NCBI GenBank assembly: GCA_002480495.1
Contig: DLCG01000006.1
Location: 42,479-106,478, forward strand
Source: Rhodobiaceae bacterium UBA7804
GTDB lineage: Bacteria; Pseudomonadota; Alphaproteobacteria; Parvibaculales; Parvibaculaceae
Direction: 5' to 3'
Length of the DNA stretch: 64,000 nucleotides
A program made the position numbers and the translations under genes. Below are positions 9,018-16,110 of this stretch, piece after piece. Each line of letters opens with the position of its first letter. The first letter of the stretch is position 1. The notes beneath the pieces are model-generated. The model was not told where the DNA came from and did no database searches. It was given only the letters and a program-made list of their open reading frames with translations.

Positions 9018-9911
9018 CTAAGCCTCGATGCCCGCCTGCCGCAACGCCTCGTCGAGAAAGCTGACGCGGCGCATGCCCTCGCGGGGATGGCCGGCATTGC
9101 TGCCGATGGCGAGCGTACAGGCCGCGTTGACGGCGATGCTCATGCGAAAGCGCTGCATGTCGATCGTCCGGCCGGACACGGCGGTGTAGGAGCGGAAGAT
9201 GGCGTCGCGGATCGGCCCCGGATTGTCGAAATGACGGAAGTCTTCTTCCGGCAGTCCGACGCCGGCTTCCGCCAGGTCGATGAAGGCCGGTCTTTCGCCG
9301 CGTGCGATGAGAATGTTCGAAAGGTTGAGGTCGCCATGAAGAAGAACGCGGTTTCCTTCTTCCGCCGCCCACATTTCCTTCAGTCTTTCGAGACGCGCTC
9401 GCGTCTGCGGATCGCTGATCCGCGCCAGTGCCTCGTCTATGCTGCGAATGCTTGGATTGCCGAGCCGCGATGCCTCTTCGGCATGCCGGGCTCCATCCTC
9501 GTGAAACCGCGCTATGGCCGCGCCGATCTCTTCGCCAAGCCTTTCGCGTTCTTCCGCCTTCAGCGCGTAGAGCCCACCCTCGTCGGCAGGACGCCCGGCA
9601 AGTTTCTCGATGCGGAGCCATCCCGTAAGCGGCGGCCCCGAGAAGCCATAGGCGTTTTCGAAACGTCCCGCATCCGCGAGGCGAGGCAGGCGCGGCGACG
9701 AGCGCTCGCCGTCGAGGAGACGCAGTGCCGCCGTCTCGCGGAAATGCTTGCTGGTTCCCGTGCCGAGGCCGCCATTCTGCCGGACGAGTTTCAGCACCGT
9801 GCCGTCGCCGAGATCGTGCACGCTCCCCCAGACCCCCTCGCCGAGAAGCGGCCAGGGCCCTTGCGGAAGGCCGGGAATTTCCTCCGAGATCGCGTCGTGT
9901 ATATCCGTCAT
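9018..9911 (-). CDS. Aminoglycoside-phosphotransferase-like kinase (297 aa)
   Basis: Protein-kinase-like fold of the APH family. An ATP-binding lobe (LGEGVWGSVHDLGDGTVLKL) precedes the catalytic loop HGDLNLSNILI and the metal-binding IDLAEAG. Such proteins phosphorylate small molecules or act in metabolite repair; nothing here marks it as an antibiotic-resistance gene. It sits upstream of mmcB on the same strand. Confidence 0.75.
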   Translation of the reverse strand: MTDIHDAISEEIPGLPQGPWPLLGEGVWGSVHDLGDGTVLKLVRQNGGLGTGTSKHFRETAALRLLDGERSSPRLPRLADAGRFENAYGFSGPPLTGWLRIEKLAGRPADEGGLYALKAEERERLGEEIGAAIARFHEDGARHAEEASRLGNPSIRSIDEALARISDPQTRARLERLKEMWAAEEGNRVLLHGDLNLSNILIARGERPAFIDLAEAGVGLPEEDFRHFDNPGPIRDAIFRSYTAVSGRTIDMQRFRMSIAVNAACTLAIGSNAGHPREGMRRVSFLDEALRQAGIEA

Positions 9912-9963
9912 GGGCGGGCACTTTATCAGGCGGCATCGGGCCCTGCGCGTAAAAAGCGGATGT

Positions 9964-9991
9964 GAAAAAAGGGCGGTCCGCAGACCGCCCT
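9964..9991 (-). terminator. Rho-independent terminator of diiron gene 1
   Basis: Reading the minus strand, a 9-bp stem (AGGGCGGTC / GACCGCCCT, loop of four) is followed by six T. It closes the gene at 10026-11150 and isolates it from the kinase gene. Confidence 0.85.
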
Positions 9992-10025
9992 CAAGTTTTC
10001 CCTCTGGAGAGGACCCTTCGGGAAA

Positions 10026-11150
10026 TTACTCAGCCGCCACGCTCTGCATCGGATTCTTCTTGTTTGCGAAGTTCACCGTCTTCAGGAAGTCGATGCCCTG
10101 CTCGGCAATGTCGTCCCCGACCATGCGGTCGTCTTCGTTCTTGAGCTCTTCCATGTCGACATAGGTCGCATAGAAGGCGCGGGTACGATCGGTGATGATG
10201 CCGGCCTTGAGCAGCGTCTTCACGAGCACGCGGAAGACGTTTGCCGCGTCCTTCATGCCCTCGCGCCGGTCTTCATCCGTCACCGCTTCGAGCATCTCGG
10301 CCTGAACCTCGCGCCAGTCGAGTCCGAAATCCGCATAGATGAGCTTCTTCTGTTCGGGGTTCACGAGATTGAAGAGCAGTGTCTGGAAGACGGTTGCCGC
10401 CCAGTCCTCGATGATGTCGCGTTCTTCCTGGGAAAGCTTCGGGATCGTGCGGTCCGCCCAGATCTTTCCGAACTTGTGGTGGAAGGCTTCGTCCGTCATC
10501 GCGAGCTGGCAGAGCTTCACCAGCAGCGGATCGCGCGCCGTGTTGAAGAAGGTCGCGAAGGTGCCCATGGCGAGCCCTTCGACGAGAAGCTGCATGCCGA
10601 CGATCTTCTTGTAGACCTCTTTTGCGTTGACCATCTCGCTGAGCAGCCCGCCAAGCGTCTCGCCCACGGGCAGCGGCTTGCCGAAGCGCGACTGCACATA
10701 CTTCGCGAAGGCGGTCACGTGGCGCGCCTCTTCGCGCGCCTGGTTCGCGGCATATTCCTGTGCGCCCGGATCGAGAAGGATATGGCAAAGCGAAGCCGAA
10801 AGGTTCAGCGCGCCCTGTTCGCCATGCAGGATCGCCGACATCATCCAGCGCGCGGTCTCGTTGACGAAGCGCACCTTCTCCTTTTCGGAAAGCTTCTCGA
10901 AGGAGGCGAGGCGAAGTTCCGGCACGAGTTCCGGATCGATCAGCATCTCGTTCTCGAGGTCGAAGGGCTCGTCGAAGTCGATATAGCGCTTGTCGAGCGG
11001 ATCCCAGAAGTGGTCGTGGGTCGCCGAGATGATCTTGTCGAAGGCCGAGGAGCGGCGGTTATAGCGCTCCGTATTCATCATCGCCTGGAAGTCGTCCGGC
11101 GCGACGGCGTCATAGGCATTGTCCTTGGTGATCTGGCGCGGTTCGGTCAT
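10026..11150 (-). CDS. Ferritin-like carboxylate-bridged diiron protein, paralog 1 (374 aa)
   Basis: Function unknown; probably an oxidase or oxygenase. A complete diiron ligand set is visible with textbook spacing: Glu111 (GEQGAL), Glu141 and His144 (EEARH), Glu191 (LVEGLAMG) and Glu221 and His224 (DEAFHH). This is the E-x29-ExxH-x46-E-x29-ExxH pattern of ribonucleotide-reductase-R2-like and bacterial multicomponent oxygenase proteins. It is about three-quarters identical by eye to 14416-15549. No reductase or ferredoxin is adjacent. The gene is divergent from an Hsp70-like gene, and the shared promoter region carries the TGACG-N4-CGTCA palindrome. Confidence 0.85.
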   Translation of the reverse strand: MTEPRQITKDNAYDAVAPDDFQAMMNTERYNRRSSAFDKIISATHDHFWDPLDKRYIDFDEPFDLENEMLIDPELVPELRLASFEKLSEKEKVRFVNETARWMMSAILHGEQGALNLSASLCHILLDPGAQEYAANQAREEARHVTAFAKYVQSRFGKPLPVGETLGGLLSEMVNAKEVYKKIVGMQLLVEGLAMGTFATFFNTARDPLLVKLCQLAMTDEAFHHKFGKIWADRTIPKLSQEERDIIEDWAATVFQTLLFNLVNPEQKKLIYADFGLDWREVQAEMLEAVTDEDRREGMKDAANVFRVLVKTLLKAGIITDRTRAFYATYVDMEELKNEDDRMVGDDIAEQGIDFLKTVNFANKKNPMQSVAAE

Positions 11151-11253
11151 GTCCTTTTGTCCTCGCTGTCACTGGCCGCTTTCCCCGCGAAAGCCGGGCC
11201 AATTTCCTTATTCCAAATGTGGGTATTTGTGCGCCGCACAAGCAACGCGAAAA

Positions 11254-11267
11254 TGACGCCTGCGTCA
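11254..11267. promoter_or_regulatory. Palindromic operator TGACG-N4-CGTCA, site 1
   Basis: TGACGCCTGCGTCA with flanking AAAA and CTTTT, in the intergenic region between diiron gene 1 (minus) and the Hsp70-like gene (plus). The same palindrome recurs at 12774, 12832, 15676 and 31873. Size and symmetry suit a TetR-type dimer. Confidence 0.65.
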
Positions 11268-11428
11268 CTTTTGCGCAGGATGCGGCGCGGCCCGGCGGGA
11301 CTCGACAAAGCCCGGCCGCTTCGGTATTCCTCGCGGCCCTTTCGCCCGGCGGATGCCGGATTTTCCTCCGATGTATTGCTGTGGCCGGTACTGCGTCGTC
11401 GCCCGGTCAGACGGATACGAGGTGCCAG

Positions 11429-12742
11429 ATGTTCATCGGTCTCGACTTCGGGACGACCAACAGCGCGCTGGCGGTCGCCCCCCCGGATGGCCCGTCGCGG
11501 CTCGTGCCGGTCCTCCATCGCAACGAGAAGCTCCAGACGTTCCGTTCGATCCTCTATTTCGACGAGGACGAACGCGACCGGAACGGGCGCCCGCATGCTT
11601 TCGCCGGCCCCGAGGCGATGGACGCCTATCTGGAGCGTGGCGCCGAAGGCCGCCTCGTCCAGTCGGTGAAGTCCTGGCTCGCCAATCCGAACTTCACCTC
11701 GACGACCATCTTCAACAGCCGCTTCACGCTGGAAAACCTGATCGGGTTCATTGTCGCTCGCCTGATCGATGCGACGCCGGAAGCGGCCGAGCTGACGCAA
11801 CGCATGCTGTCGGGGCCCGTCGTTGTCGGCAGGCCGGCCCGCTTCGTGCGCAACAGTCTCGGCACGCCCGACAGCGAGCATGACGAGCTTGCCGTCTCGC
11901 GCCTTCGCGAGGCGCTGCGGGGTATCCGCATCCCCGACATCCATTTCGAGTTCGAGCCCGTCGCCGCGGCGCATTCCTATGAGGCCACGCTCGACCGCGA
12001 CGAGCTTGTACTGATCGGCGATTTCGGCGGCGGCACATCGGACTTCTGCCTGCTTCATGTCGGACCGGGCTTGCGGCGGCTGAAGTCGCGCGGAGAAACC
12101 ATCGTGGGCGTCTCGGGCGTCGGTCTCGCGGGCGATGCCTTCGATGCGCGCCTGATCGAGCATTGCGTCGCGCCGCGTCTCGGCAAGGGCACGAATTACC
12201 GGAGTGGCGGGAAAGTCCTTCCCGTCCCCTCCTGGCCCTATGAGAAGATGCGGCGCTGGCACGAACTCAGCCTCATCAACACGGGCAAGACCCGCCGCAT
12301 GCTGGAAGAGATCGCCCGCACGGCGGAAGCCTCGGCTGAGGTCGAGGGGCTGCTGGAACTCATCGAGGAGGAGAGGGGCTTTGCTCTTTACCGGGCCGTC
12401 GAGGCCGCGAAGGTCGAACTGTCCGGTGCCCCGGAAGCCCGTCTCCGTTTCGGGCTCGGCCCCGTCGGCATCGACGCGAGGGTCCGCAGGGCGGATTTCG
12501 AGCAATGGATCGCGCCGGAGCTCGAGGCGATCGCCACCTGCGTCGATGCCCTTCTGGAAGAGACGGGTACGGCGCCGGACAAGGTCGACCGCGTCTTTCT
12601 GACCGGCGGTTCCTCCTTCATTCCCGCGGTGAGAGAGCTTTTCGCGGCCCGTTTCGGCGCCGGAAAGCTGGCGGGCGGCGGCGAGCTCACCTCCGTCGCC
12701 ACGGGCCTTGCCCTTGCCGCGCGGCAGCGCTTCGGCGGCTGA
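11429..12742 (+). CDS. Hsp70-family (YegD-like) ATPase (437 aa)
   Basis: Actin/Hsp70 nucleotide-binding fold: phosphate-1 loop MFIGLDFGTTNSAL, phosphate-2 loop LIGDFGGGTSDFCL and adenosine motif VFLTGGSSFIPAV. Unlike DnaK (about 640 aa) it has no recognisable C-terminal substrate-binding domain, as in YegD-type proteins. The start ATG 11429 follows GAGG. Its position between the diiron and P450 genes, behind the shared palindrome, suggests a role in folding or metal-site assembly of those enzymes, but that is inference. Confidence 0.87.
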   Translation: MFIGLDFGTTNSALAVAPPDGPSRLVPVLHRNEKLQTFRSILYFDEDERDRNGRPHAFAGPEAMDAYLERGAEGRLVQSVKSWLANPNFTSTTIFNSRFTLENLIGFIVARLIDATPEAAELTQRMLSGPVVVGRPARFVRNSLGTPDSEHDELAVSRLREALRGIRIPDIHFEFEPVAAAHSYEATLDRDELVLIGDFGGGTSDFCLLHVGPGLRRLKSRGETIVGVSGVGLAGDAFDARLIEHCVAPRLGKGTNYRSGGKVLPVPSWPYEKMRRWHELSLINTGKTRRMLEEIARTAEASAEVEGLLELIEEERGFALYRAVEAAKVELSGAPEARLRFGLGPVGIDARVRRADFEQWIAPELEAIATCVDALLEETGTAPDKVDRVFLTGGSSFIPAVRELFAARFGAGKLAGGGELTSVATGLALAARQRFGG

Positions 12743-12773
12743 AACCTCGCGTGAAGCGATTTTTCTATAAAAA

Positions 12774-12787
12774 TGACGCCTCCGTCA
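12774..12787. promoter_or_regulatory. Palindromic operator TGACG-N4-CGTCA, site 2
   Basis: TGACGCCTCCGTCA inside a longer perfect inverted repeat with 9-bp arms (AAAATGACG / CGTCATTTT, 12770-12791). It is about 145 bases upstream of the CYP153-type gene and 32 bases after the Hsp70-like stop. Confidence 0.7.
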
Positions 12788-12831
12788 TTTTCAATTTCCG
12801 CAGCGGATGCTAACCTCGCTCACATAAAAGA

Positions 12832-12845
12832 TGACGCGGGTGTCA
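12832..12845. promoter_or_regulatory. Palindromic operator, site 3 (one mismatch)
   Basis: TGACGCGGGTGTCA, with AAAAGA before and TTTTA after, 86 bases upstream of the CYP153-type start and 58 bases (centre to centre) from site 2. Two sites in one promoter suggest cooperative control of the P450. Confidence 0.55.
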
Positions 12846-12930
12846 TTTTACGTATGACAGGTCCGCGTTTTCCGTTATGCTTGACGCAACGGAATAACAG
12901 AAAGCCGGAAAATCCGGAGGAGGAAACCTC

Positions 12931-14205
12931 ATGAGCGACGCAGCGGTGAAATACGAGGCCGACGAAGCGCGCGACGCAGCCTATACGACTCCGCTGGAGG
13001 CGTATGACGTCGCCGATCCGAACCTCTTCATGAACAATACGATGTGGCCCTATTTCGAGCGCCTCCGGAAGGAAGCGCCGGTCCACTACAGCACCGTCAA
13101 CGAGGAAGTCGGACCCTACTGGTCGGTGACGCGCTACAAGGACATCATGGCGGTGGACACGAACCACCAGGTCTTCTCCTCGGAAGGCAGTATCGTGCTG
13201 CGCGATCAGGACGAGGACTTCCAGCTGCCGATGTTCATCGCGATGGACCCGCCCAAGCATGACGAGCAGCGCAAGGTCGTGAGCCCGATCGTCGCGCCGG
13301 CGAACCTCGCCAAGCTCGAAAGCACGATCCGCGAGCGCCTCTCGCGCATTCTCGACGAACTGCCCGAGAATGAACCCTTCAACTGGGTTGACCGCGTCTC
13401 GATCGAACTGACGACGCAGATGCTCGCCACGCTGTTCGACTTCCCCTTCGAGGAACGCCGCAAGCTCACGCGGTGGTCCGACGTCGCAACCGCGACGCCG
13501 ATGGAAGGCGGGATCGTCGAAACCGAGGATCAGCGCCGCGCCGAGCTTCTCGAATGCGCCGAATATTTCATCGGCCTCTGGAACGAGCGGGTAAATGCGC
13601 GCGAGCCGGGCAACGATCTCATCTCCATGCTTGCGCATGGCGAGTCGACCCGCAACATGGACAAGATGGAGTATCTCGGAAACCTGATCCTCCTCATCGT
13701 CGGCGGCAACGATACGACGCGCAACTCGCTTTCGGGCGGTCTCTATGCGCTTAATCAGTTCCCGGAACAATATCGCAAGCTGCAGGAAAATCCCGGCGTC
13801 ATCCCCAACATGGTGGCCGAGATCATCCGCTGGCAGACGCCGCTCGCCTATATGCGCCGCACTGCTCTCGAGGATGTCGAGCTCGGCGGCCAGAAGATCA
13901 GGAAGGGCGACAAGGTTGCCATGTGGTACGTCTCGGGCAACCGCGACGACAGCGTGATCGAGAACCCGAATGAACTCATCATCGACCGCGAGCGGGCGCG
14001 TCAGCACCTTTCCTTCGGTTTCGGTATCCATCGTTGCGTCGGCAACCGTCTTGCCGAGATGCAGCTTCGCATCACCTGGGAAGAGATCATGAAGCGCTGG
14101 CCGGATCAGCGCATCGAGGTTCTGCAGGAGCCGCGCCGCGTCTATTCGAGCTTCGTGAAGGGTTACGAGGAACTGATGGTCGTGGTGCCGAAGCGCAAGA
14201 ACTGA
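12931..14205 (+). CDS. Cytochrome P450, CYP153-type terminal alkane hydroxylase (424 aa)
   Basis: Soluble class I P450 expected to hydroxylate the terminal carbon of medium-chain alkanes or fatty acids. The haem-binding loop is FGFGIHRCVGNRLAE with Cys369; the I-helix oxygen motif is GGNDTTRNS; the K-helix ExxR lies in EIIRWQTPLAYMRR. The GIHRCVGNRLAE loop and MFIAMDPPKHDEQRKVVSP are hallmarks of CYP153. The start ATG 12931 follows GGAGGA. Ferredoxin and reductase genes, often next to CYP153, are absent here. Two palindromic operators lie upstream and a terminator at 14230. Confidence 0.9.
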   Translation: MSDAAVKYEADEARDAAYTTPLEAYDVADPNLFMNNTMWPYFERLRKEAPVHYSTVNEEVGPYWSVTRYKDIMAVDTNHQVFSSEGSIVLRDQDEDFQLPMFIAMDPPKHDEQRKVVSPIVAPANLAKLESTIRERLSRILDELPENEPFNWVDRVSIELTTQMLATLFDFPFEERRKLTRWSDVATATPMEGGIVETEDQRRAELLECAEYFIGLWNERVNAREPGNDLISMLAHGESTRNMDKMEYLGNLILLIVGGNDTTRNSLSGGLYALNQFPEQYRKLQENPGVIPNMVAEIIRWQTPLAYMRRTALEDVELGGQKIRKGDKVAMWYVSGNRDDSVIENPNELIIDRERARQHLSFGFGIHRCVGNRLAEMQLRITWEEIMKRWPDQRIEVLQEPRRVYSSFVKGYEELMVVVPKRKN

Positions 14206-14229
14206 CGCCCGGTTTCAGGGAAGACATCG

Positions 14230-14260
14230 AAGGCCGGATGCGATCCATCCGGCCTTTTTC
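14230..14260 (+). terminator. Terminator of the CYP153-type gene
   Basis: 11-bp stem (AAGGCCGGATG / CATCCGGCCTT) with a 5-base loop, followed by TTTC-rich sequence. Confidence 0.85.
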
Positions 14261-14318
14261 TTGTCTGCCGTTTGGCCGGAACTGGCCGGCAGGCGGACGA
14301 AGCAAACAAGCGAAGCAA

Positions 14319-14349
14319 ACAAAAAGGGCGGCTTCCGTGGAAGCCGCCC
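14319..14349 (-). terminator. Terminator of diiron gene 2
   Basis: Minus-strand stem GGGCGGCTTCC / GGAAGCCGCCC followed by five T (A 14321-14325 on the plus strand). It ends the gene at 14416-15549, so the P450 and this gene are separated by two back-to-back terminators. Confidence 0.8.
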
Positions 14350-14415
14350 AGTTCGTTACACAAGTCTGTCGAGGGTCGAGTTGAGGGAACTCTTCGACCT
14401 TACGCGTTACGCAAC

Positions 14416-15549
14416 TTACTCGGCCGCCGAGATCGTCACTTCCTTCAGCGCGTCGACATTGGCGCCGAAGTTGATCTTCTGGAGGTAGCGGATGCCGTCC
14501 TCCGCGATGTCGTCGCCGACCATGCGGTCGCCTTCGCCCCTCAGCTCTTCCATGTCGACATAGGTCGCGTAGAAGGCCTTGGTGCGGTCGGTGATGATGC
14601 CGGCCTTGAGCAGCGTCTTGATGAGAACGCGGAAGATGTTCGTGCCTTCCTTCATCGCTTCGCGGCGGTCGTCGTCGCCGAAGGCTTCGAGCATCTCGAG
14701 CTGGACCTGCTGCCAGTCGAGGCCGAACTCACCATAGATGACCTGCTTCTGCTCGGGGTTCACGAGGTTGAACAGCAGCGTCTGGAAGCACTCGGCCGCC
14801 CAGTCCTCGATGATGTTCTGCTCTTCCTGCGAGAGATTCGGGATCGTGCGGTCGGCCCAGATCTTGCCGAACTTGTGATGGAACGCTTCGTCCGTCATCA
14901 CGAGCTGCGTGAGCTTCACGAGCAGCGGATCGTTCGACTTTGCGTAAAGCGTCGCGAAGGCGCCCATCGCGAGTCCTTCGACCAGCATCTGCATGCCGAC
15001 GATCTTCTTGTAGACTTCCGGCGCGCGGACGATGTCGGTGAGAAGGCCGCCCAGCGTCGTGCCGACGGGAAGAGGCTTGCCCCAGCGCGCCTGCACATAC
15101 TTCGCGAAAGCGGTAACGTGGCGCGCTTCTTCGCGGGTCTGGTTCGCGGCATATTCCTGCGCGCCCGGATCGCGGAGAATGTGGCAGAGCGAAGCGGAGA
15201 GGTTCAGCGCGCCCTGCTCGCCATGCAGGATCGAGGACAGCGCCCAGCGGGCGCTTTCATTGGCAAGCTTCACCTGGGCCTTGCGGTCGAGCGCCTGCAC
15301 GCAGGGAAGCTTCAGTTCCGGAACCATCTCTTCCGGCATGATCATCTGGTTTTCGAGATCGAAGGGCTCGCTGAAGTCGATGTACTTGACGTCGAGCGGA
15401 TCCCAGAAATGGTCATGGGTCGCGGAAATGATCTTGTCGAAGGCCGTGGAGCGCGCGTTGTAACGGTCCACTTCCATCATCGCGGGAAAATCGTCCGGCG
15501 CGACGGCGTCATAGGCGTTGTCTTTGGTGATCTGCCGAATCTCGGTCAT
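14416..15549 (-). CDS. Ferritin-like carboxylate-bridged diiron protein, paralog 2 (377 aa)
   Basis: Close paralog of 10026-11150, with every diiron ligand at the same position: Glu111, Glu141, His144, Glu191, Glu221, His224. The N-termini match almost exactly (MTExRQITKDNAYDAVAPDD). Differences cluster at residues 71-95 and 201-207 and in the last 20 residues. The ATG at 15549 has a strong GGAGGA five bases upstream. The gene is divergent from the RND exporter. Palindromic site 4 lies 127 bases upstream. Likely an oxidase or oxygenase; substrate unknown. Confidence 0.86.
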   Translation of the reverse strand: MTEIRQITKDNAYDAVAPDDFPAMMEVDRYNARSTAFDKIISATHDHFWDPLDVKYIDFSEPFDLENQMIMPEEMVPELKLPCVQALDRKAQVKLANESARWALSSILHGEQGALNLSASLCHILRDPGAQEYAANQTREEARHVTAFAKYVQARWGKPLPVGTTLGGLLTDIVRAPEVYKKIVGMQMLVEGLAMGAFATLYAKSNDPLLVKLTQLVMTDEAFHHKFGKIWADRTIPNLSQEEQNIIEDWAAECFQTLLFNLVNPEQKQVIYGEFGLDWQQVQLEMLEAFGDDDRREAMKEGTNIFRVLIKTLLKAGIITDRTKAFYATYVDMEELRGEGDRMVGDDIAEDGIRYLQKINFGANVDALKEVTISAAE

Positions 15550-15675
15550 CGGGTCCTCCAGAGGGAGCGGTTTAACCGCCTGAACGGGAAAAGCCGGCTT
15601 CAAGGGCGTTCCGCCCGCCGGTCTGTCTCTTTGGAAAGCAGAATAGGGTGCGGTGACGCCGGGTCAAGAAGAAAA

Positions 15676-15689
15676 TGACGGGGGCGTCA
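15676..15689. promoter_or_regulatory. Palindromic operator TGACG-N4-CGTCA, site 4
   Basis: TGACGGGGGCGTCA preceded by GAAAA, in the 561-base region between diiron gene 2 (minus) and the RND exporter (plus). A degenerate relative (TGACGCCGGGTCA) lies at 15654-15666. A TTAACCAA element follows at about 15707. Confidence 0.6.
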
Positions 15690-15804
15690 ACTTCGTAAAA
15701 TGCCGGTTAACCAAGCCGTCCCGAAGAGGGTGAACTTCGCGGATTCATACTACGCACCCGTTACAAACCTCCGCCGCATGTGGTAATTAGAAACATTGGG
15801 ATGA

Positions 15805-15818
15805 CCGGTCCGGACCGG
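15805..15818. repeat. 14-bp perfect palindrome upstream of the RND gene
   Basis: CCGGTCCGGACCGG reads the same on both strands. It lies between palindromic site 4 and the structured leader. Function unknown; possibly a second operator for the exporter. Confidence 0.3.
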
Positions 15819-15847
15819 CGGCGCGGGGAAGCGGCGCCTCGGTAAGA

Positions 15848-15976
15848 CAAGAGACCTGCATCTTGGGAGGGGGCAATAACCCCGATGGAAAGACCGGGCG
15901 GCTGCCTGAGGCAGCGCCCGCATGAATCGGGGATAGGCGGCCCTTGGCCGCTGCCGTCGTCATGACGGACCTATCC
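15848..15976 (+). ncRNA. Candidate structured 5' leader of the RND exporter
   Basis: Four nested or adjacent stems are readable on the plus strand: CAAGA/TCTTG (15848/15861); CCCCGAT/ATCGGGG (15880/15926), enclosing an 11-bp bulged stem CGGGC(g)GCTGCC / GGCAGCGCCCG with loop TGA; and GGATAGG/CCTATCC (15931/15970), enclosing CGGCC/GGCCG and CCGTC/GACGG, which makes a three-way junction. The second and third elements share bases 15931-15932, so they could be alternative folds. It matches no riboswitch class I recognise. The exporter starts 134 bases downstream. Confidence 0.4.
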
Positions 15977-16110
15977 TCCGGAACTGTCGAGGCCGGCCGC
16001 GGCCAAAATGGAAAACGGACCCGAAATAGGGCATCCGCTCTCCGTTCCCCGGCTGGCTCTGCGATGTGCAACGCCGCCGCTTGCTTCTGGCAACGCGGCA
16101 AGGGAGATGG

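Noticed and set aside
9018..9911. Antibiotic-resistance kinase
   Set aside because: Only the general APH fold motifs are visible; nothing specific to aminoglycoside or macrolide kinases, and the context is DNA repair.
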